A stretch of DNA of 64,000 nucleotides, from contig NZ_CP086111.1 of assembly GCF_016806835.2 (NCBI RefSeq), forward strand, positions 3,713,471 to 3,777,470, written 5' to 3'. This DNA is from Skermanella rosea (lineage in GTDB: Bacteria > Pseudomonadota > Alphaproteobacteria > Azospirillales > Azospirillaceae). Every line of letters begins with the position of its first letter. The first letter of the stretch is position 1. Positions 44,333 through 52,543 of this stretch are shown here, one piece after another. The position numbers were made by a program, and so were the translations under genes. Under the pieces are notes generated by a model. It worked only from the letters and a program-made list of their open reading frames with translations, was not told the origin of the DNA and searched no databases.

Positions 44333-45877
44333 ATGAGATCTCAAATACTGGCCACTGCCGCTACGCTGCTCGTCATGACGAGCCCTGCGGCCTGGGCCCA
44401 GCAGAACCAAGGACAGGCCGGTCAGGGGCAGCAGGCCCGGGACCAGGCCCCCCAGCAGCGGCTGCGCCAGGCCCAGGGCGAGTTGCGGCAGGCCTACCAG
44501 GATCTCGAACGCGCCCGGAACCAGGGCGGCGAGCAAGGCATCCAGCAGGCCCGCGACCGTGTCCAGCAGGCGCTGGAGACCATGAGTGGAGCGCTGGTCG
44601 CGGTGGCGGAACTGCCGCGGGTGCAGCAGAACACCCAGGCCAGCCAGGCCTTCCAGGAAGCCAGGAACCAGGTCGACGCCTCCCTCGCCGCGATCCGCCG
44701 GCGCGGCGAGGCCGGGGAGCAGGAGAGCCGCACCGCCGCCGCGCGCGCCGATGAACAGGTCCGACGCGGCGCCGAGCAGGCCCGGATGCAGGTCCTGGTC
44801 CAGGCGGCCCAGCCGCGTGTCGCCGTCCAGCAGCCCGCACCCCAGGTCGAGGTGCAGCAGAGGCCGTCGCAGGTGGGCATCGAGCAGCAGGCGCCGCAGG
44901 TCATCGTGCGCCAGGAGCCGCCGACTGTCACGCTGGAGCAGCCTGCGCCGCGGATCACGGTCCGCCAGCAGCCGCCCGAGATCATCGTGCGCCTGTTCGA
45001 ACCCGAGGTGATCGTCAACCAGCGCCGCCCCGAGGTTTCGATCGACATGGGCGATCCCAACGTGAACGTGGACCAGCCCAAGCCGCAGGTCTCCGTCCAG
45101 GTGCCCCGCCCCGACATCAATGTCGACCAGCCCCGGCCGCAGGTCGCCGTGCGGATGCCGGAGCCCGAGATCCAGGTGCAGCAGGCCCAGCCCCAGGTCC
45201 GGGTGGAGCGGTTCGCACCGCAGGTCGACGTGAGCCAGGCGGCCCCGGAGGTCGACGTGCGGGTGCCGGAGCCGCGGGTGGCGGTCAACCAGCCGCGTCC
45301 CCAGGTCAACGTCGACCAGGCGCGGCCGGACGTCAACGTCCAGGTGCCCCGTCCGCAGGTCCAGGTGGACCGGGCCGAGCCGGAAGTGACCCTGCGGATG
45401 CCCGATCCCCAGGTGCAGGTCCAGCAGCCGCGACCCGACGTGGACGTCAACATGGCCCAGCCCGAGGTCCAGGTCGAGCAGGCCCAGCCGCAGGTCCGCG
45501 TCCAGCAGGCCGAGCCGCGGGTGAGAGTGGAGCGGCAGGGGACGGCCGATGTCCAGATGGCCGAACGCGAGGCTCTGGACGAAGGCTCGGCACGGCTGCA
45601 GGCCTTCATCGGCCGCGACGTCGTCGCGCGCTCCGGCGATCACGTCGGGCGGGTGTCCGACCTGCTCGTGGCGCCCGGCGGGGAACTCGACGCCGTGATC
45701 ATCACCCTGGTGGACGAGATGGGCGGACAGCAGGTCCGGATCCCCGCCGACAACGTGATGGTCAACAGCCAGGACGGCACCGTGCTCGTCGTGATGGACA
45801 CGCCCCAGATCACGGCGGCTCCGGTCTTCGACACCGAGGCAGCCGAGGGAAACCTCGTCAGCCGCGGCACACGCTGA
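44333..45877 (+). CDS. Secreted PRC-barrel protein with about 27 PxVxV nine-residue repeats
   Basis: This 514-residue secreted protein has a signal peptide (residues 1-22, ending AWAQQ), a Gln/Arg-rich helical region (25-155, probably coiled coil) and a long repeat region (161-403) of period nine, P-x-V-x-V-x-x-x-x. A PRC-barrel-like C-terminal domain follows (FIGRDVVARSGDHVGRVSDLLVAPGGELDAVIITLVDEMGGQQVRIPADNV). PRC barrels bind partners; the repeats should make an extended beta-type rod. CAGGAGAG precedes ATG 44333. A shorter paralogue lies at 46200-47369. Function unknown; an envelope scaffold or adhesive rod is a fair guess. Confidence 0.8.
   Translation: MRSQILATAATLLVMTSPAAWAQQNQGQAGQGQQARDQAPQQRLRQAQGELRQAYQDLERARNQGGEQGIQQARDRVQQALETMSGALVAVAELPRVQQNTQASQAFQEARNQVDASLAAIRRRGEAGEQESRTAAARADEQVRRGAEQARMQVLVQAAQPRVAVQQPAPQVEVQQRPSQVGIEQQAPQVIVRQEPPTVTLEQPAPRITVRQQPPEIIVRLFEPEVIVNQRRPEVSIDMGDPNVNVDQPKPQVSVQVPRPDINVDQPRPQVAVRMPEPEIQVQQAQPQVRVERFAPQVDVSQAAPEVDVRVPEPRVAVNQPRPQVNVDQARPDVNVQVPRPQVQVDRAEPEVTLRMPDPQVQVQQPRPDVDVNMAQPEVQVEQAQPQVRVQQAEPRVRVERQGTADVQMAEREALDEGSARLQAFIGRDVVARSGDHVGRVSDLLVAPGGELDAVIITLVDEMGGQQVRIPADNVMVNSQDGTVLVVMDTPQITAAPVFDTEAAEGNLVSRGTR
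44813..45541 (+). repeat. 27-bp-period coding repeat (PxVxV nonapeptides)
   Basis: About 27 tandem units of nine codons follow the pattern Pro-x-Val/Ile-x-Val/Leu and four variable residues often ending in Q, P or R (PQVSVQVPR, PDINVDQPR, PQVAVRMPE, PEVQVEQAQ). A few units are shortened. The units differ at the DNA level, so selection acts on the protein pattern and the array is not a recent expansion. Confidence 0.85.
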
Positions 45878-45901
45878 CGCAACGGGAGATCGGAGCACAC
45901 C

Positions 45902-46138
45902 ATGACCAAGCAATTTACCAGCGATCTGCTGCGCCGCCTCTCACGTCCGGCATTGGCCGCCGTCCTGGCGCTGCCCCTGCTCGCCGCCTGCGGCGAGGAC
46001 GAGGTCGCGGAGCAGGAAACAACCTCACCGCCGGCATCGACGTCAGACAACCAGGAAGCGCCGGCCGGCGTGCCGAGCACGCTCGAAAGCACGGAGCGCG
46101 CCATCGAGGCGGTGCCTCCCAAGTCCGACGGCCAGTAA
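45902..46138 (+). CDS. Small lipoprotein
   Basis: This 78-residue protein has an N-terminal hydrophobic segment ending LLAACGED (lipobox, Cys ~35). A short acidic Ser/Thr/Pro-rich mature part follows (EQETTSPPASTSDNQEAPAGVPSTLESTERAIEAVPPKSDGQ). Gly follows the Cys, so outer-membrane sorting is expected. It lies 24 bp after the first PRC/PxVxV gene in the same direction. No family recognised. Confidence 0.7.
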   Translation: MTKQFTSDLLRRLSRPALAAVLALPLLAACGEDEVAEQETTSPPASTSDNQEAPAGVPSTLESTERAIEAVPPKSDGQ

Positions 46139-46199
46139 GGCTTCCGCTCGAAGGCCAAGCCTTACCCGAACAGGCATATCACAAGGAAGGAATCAATCC

Positions 46200-47369
46200 A
46201 TGCGAAGCAAGCTCCTGCTGACGACGGCTCTGACCATCGGCATCGCCGTCCCGGCGGCGATGGCCCAACAGAACCAGCAGCCCCAGCCCAACCCGCAGAA
46301 CCAGCAGCAGGCCGGCCAGGCCCAGCAGCAGAACCCGCAGATGCGGCAGGCCCTGCAGCAGCTCCGCGATGCCGAGAAGCAGATGCAGCAGGCCATGAAC
46401 CAGCAGGGCCAGCCGGGCCAGCAGGCCATGCAGCAGGCCCGCCAGCAGGCCCGCCAAGCGATACAGCAGATCCGTCAGGCGATGCCCCAAGGGCAGAACC
46501 AGCAACTTACGAAGAACATTCAGTCCGCCGAACAGGCGCTGGGCAAGCAAGGCGCCGAAGGTGCCCGCGAGGCGCGCGAGGCGATCGCGCTGATCCTCAT
46601 CGATGTCGAACGGATGTCCACCGCCTCGACCGGTTCCGACGACCGAACGCAGGTCGCGGTGCAGCAGTCCTCGCCCGAGGTGGTCGTGCAGCAGCCTGCC
46701 CCGCAGGTCCAGGTCGAACAGCACCGGCCCCAGGTCACCGTTCAGCAGCCGCAGCCGACGGTCACGGTGGAGCAGCCGCGGCCGCAGGTGAACGTCCAGC
46801 AGGCGCAGCCCCAGGTGACGGTCGAGCAGGCCAAGCCCCAGGTGAACGTCGAACGCGCGGGCGAGCCCCAGGTCACGGTGCAGCGCGCGGGCGAGCCCGA
46901 GGTCAACGTCAAGCGGACCGGCGAGGCTCAGGTCGATGTCCAGCAGGGCGGCAAGCCGCAGGTGAAGGTCGAGCAGGCCGGCAACCAGCAGCAGAAAGGG
47001 CAGCAGGCGCAGATGGCTGACCCGCCGCCCCGGTCCGACGCGCCGGACGGCATCCGTGCCGAGACCCTGATCGGGAAGCAGCTGGTCGGTACCGGGGGCG
47101 AGGAGTTCGGCGAGATCGAGGATGTCCTGATCAATCCGCAGTCCGGGAAGGCCCAGCGGGTGATCGTCGCGGTCGGCGGGTTCCTCGGCATCGGCGAGAA
47201 GCAGGTCGCCATCGACGCGTCCCGCCTCAAGATGGGCCAGGGGCAGGAGGACGTGCAGATCTCGGGCCTGACCAAGCAGCAGGTCCAGGACATGCCCTCC
47301 TTCGAGATGGACGAAAGCATGACCTCCTTCAACCAGACGCCGGGCAACACACCTCCGGCGGCGCGCTGA
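46200..47369 (+). CDS. Secreted PRC-barrel protein with PxVxV repeats, second copy
   Basis: This 389-residue paralogue of 44333-45877 has the same plan: signal peptide (to AMAQQ), a Gln-rich helical segment (22-140), about 12 PxVxV repeats (149-262) and a PRC-barrel-like domain (GIRAETLIGKQLVGTGGEEFGEIEDVLINPQSGKAQRVIVAVGGFLGIGEKQVAIDASRL). The first seven repeats have period nine, the last five period ten with a GE or GG insertion. The PRC domain is of the IGD/GFLGIGEK type seen in many rhizobial and Azospirillum stress-linked secreted proteins. AAGGAAGG precedes ATG 46200. Confidence 0.8.
   Translation: MRSKLLLTTALTIGIAVPAAMAQQNQQPQPNPQNQQQAGQAQQQNPQMRQALQQLRDAEKQMQQAMNQQGQPGQQAMQQARQQARQAIQQIRQAMPQGQNQQLTKNIQSAEQALGKQGAEGAREAREAIALILIDVERMSTASTGSDDRTQVAVQQSSPEVVVQQPAPQVQVEQHRPQVTVQQPQPTVTVEQPRPQVNVQQAQPQVTVEQAKPQVNVERAGEPQVTVQRAGEPEVNVKRTGEAQVDVQQGGKPQVKVEQAGNQQQKGQQAQMADPPPRSDAPDGIRAETLIGKQLVGTGGEEFGEIEDVLINPQSGKAQRVIVAVGGFLGIGEKQVAIDASRLKMGQGQEDVQISGLTKQQVQDMPSFEMDESMTSFNQTPGNTPPAAR
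46644..46985 (+). repeat. PxVxV coding repeat array, second gene
   Basis: Twelve units: seven of 27 bp (PEVVVQQPA, PQVQVEQHR, PQVTVQQPQ and so on), then five of 30 bp (PQVNVERAGE, PQVTVQRAGE, PEVNVKRTGE, AQVDVQQGGK, PQVKVEQAGN). The shift from nine to ten residues inside one array is unusual. Confidence 0.8.
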
Positions 47370-47514
47370 CCACACCCGACACCGACTTGACGGAACGCAG
47401 AACCGGGCAGTCGGCGCGAGGCTGGGCGGATCACCGGCGATCGCCGGGGTCCGCCCCCGCCCGAACCGGCTCCCGCCTTCAACGGACTACCGAGCAAGGA
47501 CCATTGGAGTAGGA

Positions 47515-48144
47515 ATGATGTTGAAACGCACTTCAGCCTGCATCGCCGCACTGGTCATCGCAACGACAGTGCCGGCCCTGGCCCAGCAGCAGGGCAGCCC
47601 GCCGAAAGGCGATCCCGCGACGCGCACGAACCTGGAGCAGTACATCCAGAAACGATCCGGTCCGGAACAGCGCAAGCTCGAACTGCTTCAGACGACGCTC
47701 CTCAATCAGTTCGGCGGGCTCGGCTTCGCGAGGCTGGTGGATTTCGGCAAGGTCGGAGCCAGCTACGTGGCCGAGGTCGAGACCGTGCGCGGCGACAACG
47801 TGTTCGTCACGATAGACCCCATCACCGGCGAGATCATCGGTATAGAGCCGATCACGGCAGCCGTCGTCATGCCGGCTCCCTCGTCCGCATCGGGCTCGTC
47901 CGGGTCGGCGCAGCAGAAATCCTCGGGCGGCGGTTCCTCCGAGTACAGCGCCATGGGAACCTGCCAGCCCGCCGGCTGGCAGCAGATCACCGACGGGATC
48001 GGCAAGCTGCCTCCGGACAAGGAGCTGGTCGCCCGCCGCAAGATGATGCAGGTCTGGGAAAACTATGCCGATGGCGACAACATCGCCTGCCGCGAGAAGC
48101 TGGAGGACATCCAGCGGTATCTGAAAACCGCGTCGGCCCGGTAG
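47515..48144 (+). CDS. Uncharacterised secreted protein
   Basis: This 209-residue protein has a signal peptide (KRTSACIAALVIATTVPALAQQ). The mature part is a globular stretch, GPEQRKLELLQTTLLNQFGGLGFARLVDFGKVGASYVAEVETVRGDNVFVTIDPITGEIIGIEPI, which resembles a PepSY-like strand pattern (V-E-...-G...V.IDP.TGEI). A Ser/Gly linker and a helical C-terminus with two Cys (CQPAGW; ACREKLEDI) follow. The likely fold is a small periplasmic binding or inhibitor module. GGAGTAGGA precedes two adjacent ATGs (47515/47518). Confidence 0.65.
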   Translation: MMLKRTSACIAALVIATTVPALAQQQGSPPKGDPATRTNLEQYIQKRSGPEQRKLELLQTTLLNQFGGLGFARLVDFGKVGASYVAEVETVRGDNVFVTIDPITGEIIGIEPITAAVVMPAPSSASGSSGSAQQKSSGGGSSEYSAMGTCQPAGWQQITDGIGKLPPDKELVARRKMMQVWENYADGDNIACREKLEDIQRYLKTASAR

Positions 48145-48227
48145 ATGAAACCGCGGCACTTCCGGCCGGACTTCGGCCCCTGCCCGATCCGCACGGCTGT
48201 TCCGCAGACACCGATGGGGAGATTTCG

Positions 48228-49142
48228 ATGATACGCATGTCCTTGACGGTCGGAGCGGTGCTCGCCGGCCTGACGGCAGGGGCCTATGCCCAGGAGGAAA
48301 AGCTCGACGAGCCCCTCGACACCGGGCGGATGGGAGCCGGGCGCGAAGCGGAAGGCCCGGCCGGAAACCTGCTTCGCGACCGGGCCCCGCCCGATGCCGA
48401 CGCTCCGCAGGCGGGCCGCCCGCATCAGCCCGCCATCGCCGGCGGCAGCGGAACCGCCGCGACCAATGCGCTGACCAAGATCGGGGAAGAGGCGGAGCCC
48501 GACGTGGAGCGCCTGCCCGAAACCGGTGCCGAACCGGCCCCGCTCAACACGGCGCCGCCGTCATCGGCCCTGGGAACCCGCGGAGGCGGCGCGCTGCAGG
48601 CGGATGACGTCTATGCGGACCAGCTCAAGGAGATGGAGGTCGCGGTCGGGGACCAGGGAGCGATCGGAACGGTCTCCGGCGTGCTGATCGACGTCGATGC
48701 CGGCCGGATCGCGGCGCTCATGGTCTCCAGCGCCGGGCTCCTGGACTTCACGGACCAGACTTACCGGGTCCCCTGGCAGGATATCCGCTCGATCGACAGG
48801 AACGGCCACCGCATCCGGATCGAGCGTCGGCCCGAGCCGGTCGGGAGCCGGGAAGCCGTCATCCGGGCAGCGGACGGGCACCGGCTGACAAGCCTCGACA
48901 CGCTCACGGACATGTCCGTCACGGTCGGTCACGCCGGGAACTTCGGCGAGGTGGCGAGGCTGGTGGTCGACCAGGCGAGCGGAGCCATCGAGCAGCTTAC
49001 GATCTCCGCCGGCGGCCTCGGCGGTACGGGTCTCGGCGATGCCCGTTACGACGTTCCCTGGAGCGCCGTCGCATCGGTGGACCTGGACGCCCGCTGGGTG
49101 CTGGTGGACCGGACCGCGGAGCAGCTGACGTCGGCCAAATGA
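48228..49142 (+). CDS. Secreted protein with two PRC-barrel-like domains
   Basis: This 304-residue protein has a signal peptide (MIRMSLTVGAVLAGLTAGAYAQ) and a long disordered Ala/Pro/Glu linker to residue ~120. Two PRC-type units follow: VAVGDQGAIGTVSGVLIDVDAGRIAALMVSSAGLL...YRVPWQDIRSID, and VTVGHAGNFGEVARLVVDQASGAIEQLTISAGGLGG...YDVPWSAVASVD. The 'G.iG.V...vid...G.i..l.v......VPW..v' rhythm is the PRC strand order. It is likely co-transcribed with its neighbours. Confidence 0.75.
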   Translation: MIRMSLTVGAVLAGLTAGAYAQEEKLDEPLDTGRMGAGREAEGPAGNLLRDRAPPDADAPQAGRPHQPAIAGGSGTAATNALTKIGEEAEPDVERLPETGAEPAPLNTAPPSSALGTRGGGALQADDVYADQLKEMEVAVGDQGAIGTVSGVLIDVDAGRIAALMVSSAGLLDFTDQTYRVPWQDIRSIDRNGHRIRIERRPEPVGSREAVIRAADGHRLTSLDTLTDMSVTVGHAGNFGEVARLVVDQASGAIEQLTISAGGLGGTGLGDARYDVPWSAVASVDLDARWVLVDRTAEQLTSAK

Positions 49143-49201
49143 CGGCAGCGGCCCGTGGCGGGCCGCGAAACATGGACACGCAATTCGATATCGGAGGAAC
49201 C

Positions 49202-50026
49202 ATGGACAGCAAAAGAATGAAGACCGTCGTGGCGTCGGGTATCGCCGCCTTGACGCTCACCGCCAGCACCGCGCTGGCACAGGGAACCGCCACCCAGGGA
49301 ACCGGGAACAACGCCGGCTCGGCGGTCAGCAGACAGGCACCGGCCCCGATCGCGGGAGAGCAGACCCGCATCGACCTGGGGCAATGGGAATACGAGGAAC
49401 TCTACCGGTCCGGCTGGCGCGCCGAGCAGTTGATCGGCGCCAACGTCATCGGCCAGTCCGGCGAGGAGATCGGCGATGTCGAGAACATCATGATCGGACC
49501 CGAGGGCAAGGTTCTCAGCATCATCGCCGAGATCGGCGGCTTCCTCGATATCGGCGACACCCACGTCAACATTCCCTGGAACGAGGTCCAGTTCACGTCC
49601 GGCAAGGAGTCCGTGAAGGTGCCCCTGACCGAGGAGAACCTCGACCAGTACTCGCTGTTCGGCGATGAGGAACAGCTCGGCCGTGGCGCCGCGTCGCGGA
49701 TCCAACGCATGGACGATCCGGCGACCGGGCCGCGCGTGTGGCGGGCGACCGAACTGACGGGCGATTACGTCAGGCTCCAGGGCGGCGAAGCCTACGGCTA
49801 TGTGGACGACCTCATCTTCAACCGCGACGGTACGCTGAGGGCGGTCTCCGTGACGCGGGATGTCGGTTACGGCAACGCGGGTCCTTATGCCTATCCATAC
49901 TATGGCTATGGATACGGGGCTTTCGACCCTGGCCTGGATTATTACGGGCTTCCCTATGCCGAAGACGAGGTCGCCGACGTCGAGCCCTTCGAATACGAGG
50001 AAATGGACGGAAGCGTCTTCCAGTAA
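49202..50026 (+). CDS. Secreted PRC-barrel protein, tyrosine-rich tail
   Basis: This 274-residue protein has a signal peptide (VASGIAALTLTASTALAQ). PRC unit one is WRAEQLIGANVIGQSGEEIGDVENIMIGPEGKVLSIIAEIGGFLDIGDTHVNIPWNEVQF; unit two is VWRATELTGDYVRLQGGEAYGYVDDLIFNRDGTLRAVSV. A Tyr/Gly/Pro tail follows (GPYAYPYYGYGYGAFDP, then YYGLPYAEDEV). This layout recurs in secreted alphaproteobacterial PRC proteins. ATG 49202 has GGAGGA 5 bases upstream. Confidence 0.82.
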   Translation: MDSKRMKTVVASGIAALTLTASTALAQGTATQGTGNNAGSAVSRQAPAPIAGEQTRIDLGQWEYEELYRSGWRAEQLIGANVIGQSGEEIGDVENIMIGPEGKVLSIIAEIGGFLDIGDTHVNIPWNEVQFTSGKESVKVPLTEENLDQYSLFGDEEQLGRGAASRIQRMDDPATGPRVWRATELTGDYVRLQGGEAYGYVDDLIFNRDGTLRAVSVTRDVGYGNAGPYAYPYYGYGYGAFDPGLDYYGLPYAEDEVADVEPFEYEEMDGSVFQ

Positions 50027-50119
50027 TCGGAACGGAGATCCCGGCAAGCAACGGCGGCCGGACCTGTCGTTCGGCCGCCGTTGCCCTTCATGAAGACATA
50101 CTTCGATTCACGGGAGCGG

Positions 50120-50443
50120 ATGATGGGCAAAGTGTTTCACCGCATCGCTGGCCTTGCGGCCGTACTGACCATGATCGGCGCGGGAACGGTGCAGGCACAG
50201 ATTCTTTCCGACGACGGCGAGGAGCCGTCCGTCGGCCTGACCGAGGATCGCGGCGTGATCCCCGAGCGGGAAGGCAGCGGACTGTCGGATCAGGTCGATA
50301 TCGGAACCGTCGAGGACGAGCAGGTGCTGGCCGGCGAGGACGAAGGCCAGCCGCGTGGCGCCGGCGTGGGCCTGCGGGAGAACGAGAGCGATATCGGTGA
50401 GGTGCCGCGGGGACCGGCACCAGGTCTGGAGCGGGACGACTGA
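50120..50443 (+). CDS. Small secreted acidic protein
   Basis: This 107-residue protein has a signal peptide (GKVFHRIAGLAAVLTMIGAGTVQA). The acidic, Gly-rich mature part reads ILSDDGEEPSVGLTEDRGVIPEREGSGLSDQVDIGTVEDEQVLAGEDEGQPRGAGVGLREN. Two adjacent ATGs (50120/50123) follow GGGAGCGG. Probably disordered; no family recognised. Part of the rightward series of secreted-protein genes. Confidence 0.6.
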   Translation: MMGKVFHRIAGLAAVLTMIGAGTVQAQILSDDGEEPSVGLTEDRGVIPEREGSGLSDQVDIGTVEDEQVLAGEDEGQPRGAGVGLRENESDIGEVPRGPAPGLERDD

Positions 50444-50483
50444 TCCCCGGAACCGGCACGCGCCGAAGAAGGAGAGCAACCCC

Positions 50484-50960
50484 ATGCCAGTAAAAACTGC
50501 CCGGAGTCGGCGGGCATGCATAGCCCTGGTCCTCCTGGTGACTTCGTGGACCGGGATACCGGCCGTCGTAGCGGCCCAAATGGGCCGGCAGCCGGAAGTC
50601 GTCCTCAGGCCGGGCGCCATGGACCGGACGGTGGCCGAGTTCGGTTGCCGCATTCCCATACGTATCACGTCGGACCGCACCGGCGGTCCCACGGACATGG
50701 CCATCGCCGTCGAGGCCCGTGACCGGAACGGCAGAAAATTGGAATCAAGCGGATTTCGGACCGAACAGCTCCCGGCCGTCAGCGGAAGCCTTCGCGAGAT
50801 GGATCTGCAATTCTCCCGGACGGCCTGCGACGACATCGCCATCATCGTCGTGACGTCGGCGACCTGCACCTATGGAGACGCCACGGCGACGTCCTGTATC
50901 GACCGGGTGGTCATCGAGGACGAAAACCGTACCGTGGCCTACGAAGTCGACGCCGACTGA
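50484..50960 (+). CDS. Uncharacterised secreted protein with four cysteines in the mature part
   Basis: This 158-residue protein has a signal peptide (SRRACIALVLLVTSWTGIPAVVA). The mature domain is beta-rich (FGCRIPIRITSDRTGGPTDMAIAVEARDRNGRKL, then IAIIVVTSATCTYGDATATSCIDRVVIEDENRTVAYEV) with Cys in FGC, TAC, ATC and TSC, enough for two disulfides. AAGGAGAG precedes ATG 50484. Last rightward gene before the repeat/intron region. No family recognised. Confidence 0.68.
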   Translation: MPVKTARSRRACIALVLLVTSWTGIPAVVAAQMGRQPEVVLRPGAMDRTVAEFGCRIPIRITSDRTGGPTDMAIAVEARDRNGRKLESSGFRTEQLPAVSGSLREMDLQFSRTACDDIAIIVVTSATCTYGDATATSCIDRVVIEDENRTVAYEVDAD

Positions 50961-51145
50961 AGCATGCCGCCGGAAAACGCCGGTTGCGGCATAACCAACT
51001 GCCGGCACGACAAGCAGGGAAATGGCCGCGCTTGTTCTTCGGCTGTCCGGCACGGTACTTGCTTATCAACTACTGAGAACATTCATAGCGACTGTTTTCT
51101 CCTTCGGTTCGATAGGGGTAGGGAAGGTTTTGCCTCCCCTCCCTC

Positions 51146-51179
51146 CGAACCGTGCGGGCGGTTTTCCCGCACACGGCTC
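51146..51179 (-). ncRNA. Group II intron domain V
   Basis: A 34-nt hairpin begins GAGCCGTGTGCGGG, has a GAAA-type tip and returns as CCGCCCGCACGGTTCG. AGC catalytic-triad bases and the two-nucleotide bulge can be placed. Domain V is the catalytic heart of the ribozyme and its intact state argues for an active intron. Confidence 0.85.
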
Positions 51180-51196
51180 TCCAGTCGTGGCTTTCC

Positions 51197-52543
51197 TCAT
51201 CGGGAGTGTCTCGCTTGCCTGAGGGCTGTCGAGAGGGTGAACAGTCCCCTGGTCGCGAAGTAGGCATTGGTCCATTGCCGATGGTCTGCATAGCTTTTCC
51301 CGAAGCCTGGGCGTCGGGATTGCTTGCGCAGCATCGCCCTCAGGCGTCTGCGGATGAACTTGTCCAGTTGCGTGAAGAGGCGGGCTCGAGCATGTTGGAA
51401 GTAGCCGAACCACCCCCGCAGCACCGGATTGAGATCCGCGATGACGTGATCCAGGCTGACGCCCCGGCTGCGGCCGGTGCGGGCTCGGATCTTGTCCTTG
51501 AACGCCTTCAGGCTCTTGTCCCGCACGTATCGGCGTCTCGCCTCGAAGCGGTAGCCGAGGAAGTCGAAGCCCTGGCCGGGTTGCCGGCAGTCTCCGACGT
51601 GCGTCTTGTCGGGATGGAGCGTCAGGCCGTTGTCGGCCACCCAGGCTTGCACCCGGGCCAGGGCCGCGCGGGCCTGCGCCTCGTCCCGGCACAGGACGAC
51701 GAAGTCGTCCGCGTAGCGGATCATGCGGTAGCCTTCGGCTTCCATCAGCTCGTCCAGCGGGTGCAGGTACAAGTTGCTCAGGATCGGTGAGATCACCGCC
51801 CCTTGCGGAGCTCCCGCGACCGGTGTCCATCGTGCCGTTTCCGTCATGATGTCCTGCTGGGGGAAGCTGTCGATCAACTCCAGGACGCGCCCGTCGCTGA
51901 TCAGGTCGCCGAGCCGGGCCATGAGGTCCCGGCGCGGGATCGTGTCGAAGTACCGTTCCAGGTCGGCGTCCACCACCCAGGCGTATCCGTCCTTGAGCGC
52001 CCGGTCGACCGCGCGCAAGGCATCCTTGCAGCCGCGGCCGGGGCGGAAGCCGTAGCTGCCGTCCCGGAACCGGGCTTCGAGGATGGGCTCGATCGTCAGC
52101 TTGAGAGCCGTCTGGACAATCCGGTCCTTGACCGTGGGGATGCCCAGGGGGCGGGTTTTGCCGTCCCCCTTCGGGATCTCCACGCGCCGGACCGGGCTTG
52201 GCCGGTAGCTGCCGCTGTTCAGGTCCTCGTGCAATTCCCGCAGGTACCGATCCGCCTGGAGCGTGAACCGGGCGATGCTCTGCCCGTCCACGCCCGCCGC
52301 CCCCTTGTTACGCGCGACACGCCGCCACGCGCACTCCAGGGTCGCCGGCCGGATCGCTTTGTCGATCAGGCTGTACCATTTGCCTCCTTTGACGCCGTTG
52401 CCCAGCGCCGACACCATGGGGCCGGTCCAGATCGACGCTTCCACCCAGTTCCAATCCCGAGCCTGGGCTTCCGTCCCTTGTTTAGCCGTTACCGGCACTC
52501 CCGGAACTGTTCCTTGCGTCATCCCCGTCCTTCCCCGTTCCAC
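51197..52543 (-). CDS. ltrA: Group II intron reverse transcriptase/maturase
   Basis: This 448-residue intron-encoded protein has RT blocks in order: VEIPKGDGKTRPLGIPTVKDRIVQ, SYGFRPGRGCKDAL, WVVDADLERYFDTI (first catalytic Asp), GAPQGAVISPILSNLYLHPLD and RYADDFVVL (YADD at 277-280). The maturase (GIIM) domain ends it (GVSLDHVIADLNPVLRGWFGYFQHA...FIRRRLRAMLRKQSRRPG). There is no H-N-H endonuclease. It helps the RNA splice and inserts it by target-primed or lagging-strand reverse transcription. GTG 52543 follows GGAGGCAGGAA; ATG 52522 with AAGGA is an alternative. Confidence 0.93.
   Translation of the reverse strand: MERGRTGMTQGTVPGVPVTAKQGTEAQARDWNWVEASIWTGPMVSALGNGVKGGKWYSLIDKAIRPATLECAWRRVARNKGAAGVDGQSIARFTLQADRYLRELHEDLNSGSYRPSPVRRVEIPKGDGKTRPLGIPTVKDRIVQTALKLTIEPILEARFRDGSYGFRPGRGCKDALRAVDRALKDGYAWVVDADLERYFDTIPRRDLMARLGDLISDGRVLELIDSFPQQDIMTETARWTPVAGAPQGAVISPILSNLYLHPLDELMEAEGYRMIRYADDFVVLCRDEAQARAALARVQAWVADNGLTLHPDKTHVGDCRQPGQGFDFLGYRFEARRRYVRDKSLKAFKDKIRARTGRSRGVSLDHVIADLNPVLRGWFGYFQHARARLFTQLDKFIRRRLRAMLRKQSRRPGFGKSYADHRQWTNAYFATRGLFTLSTALRQARHSR

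Noticed and set aside
44813-45541. 27-bp periodic DNA that could be taken for a CRISPR-like or non-coding tandem array
   Set aside because: There are no spacers, units vary at the DNA level, and the period matches a conserved nine-residue protein repeat inside an intact secreted-protein gene.
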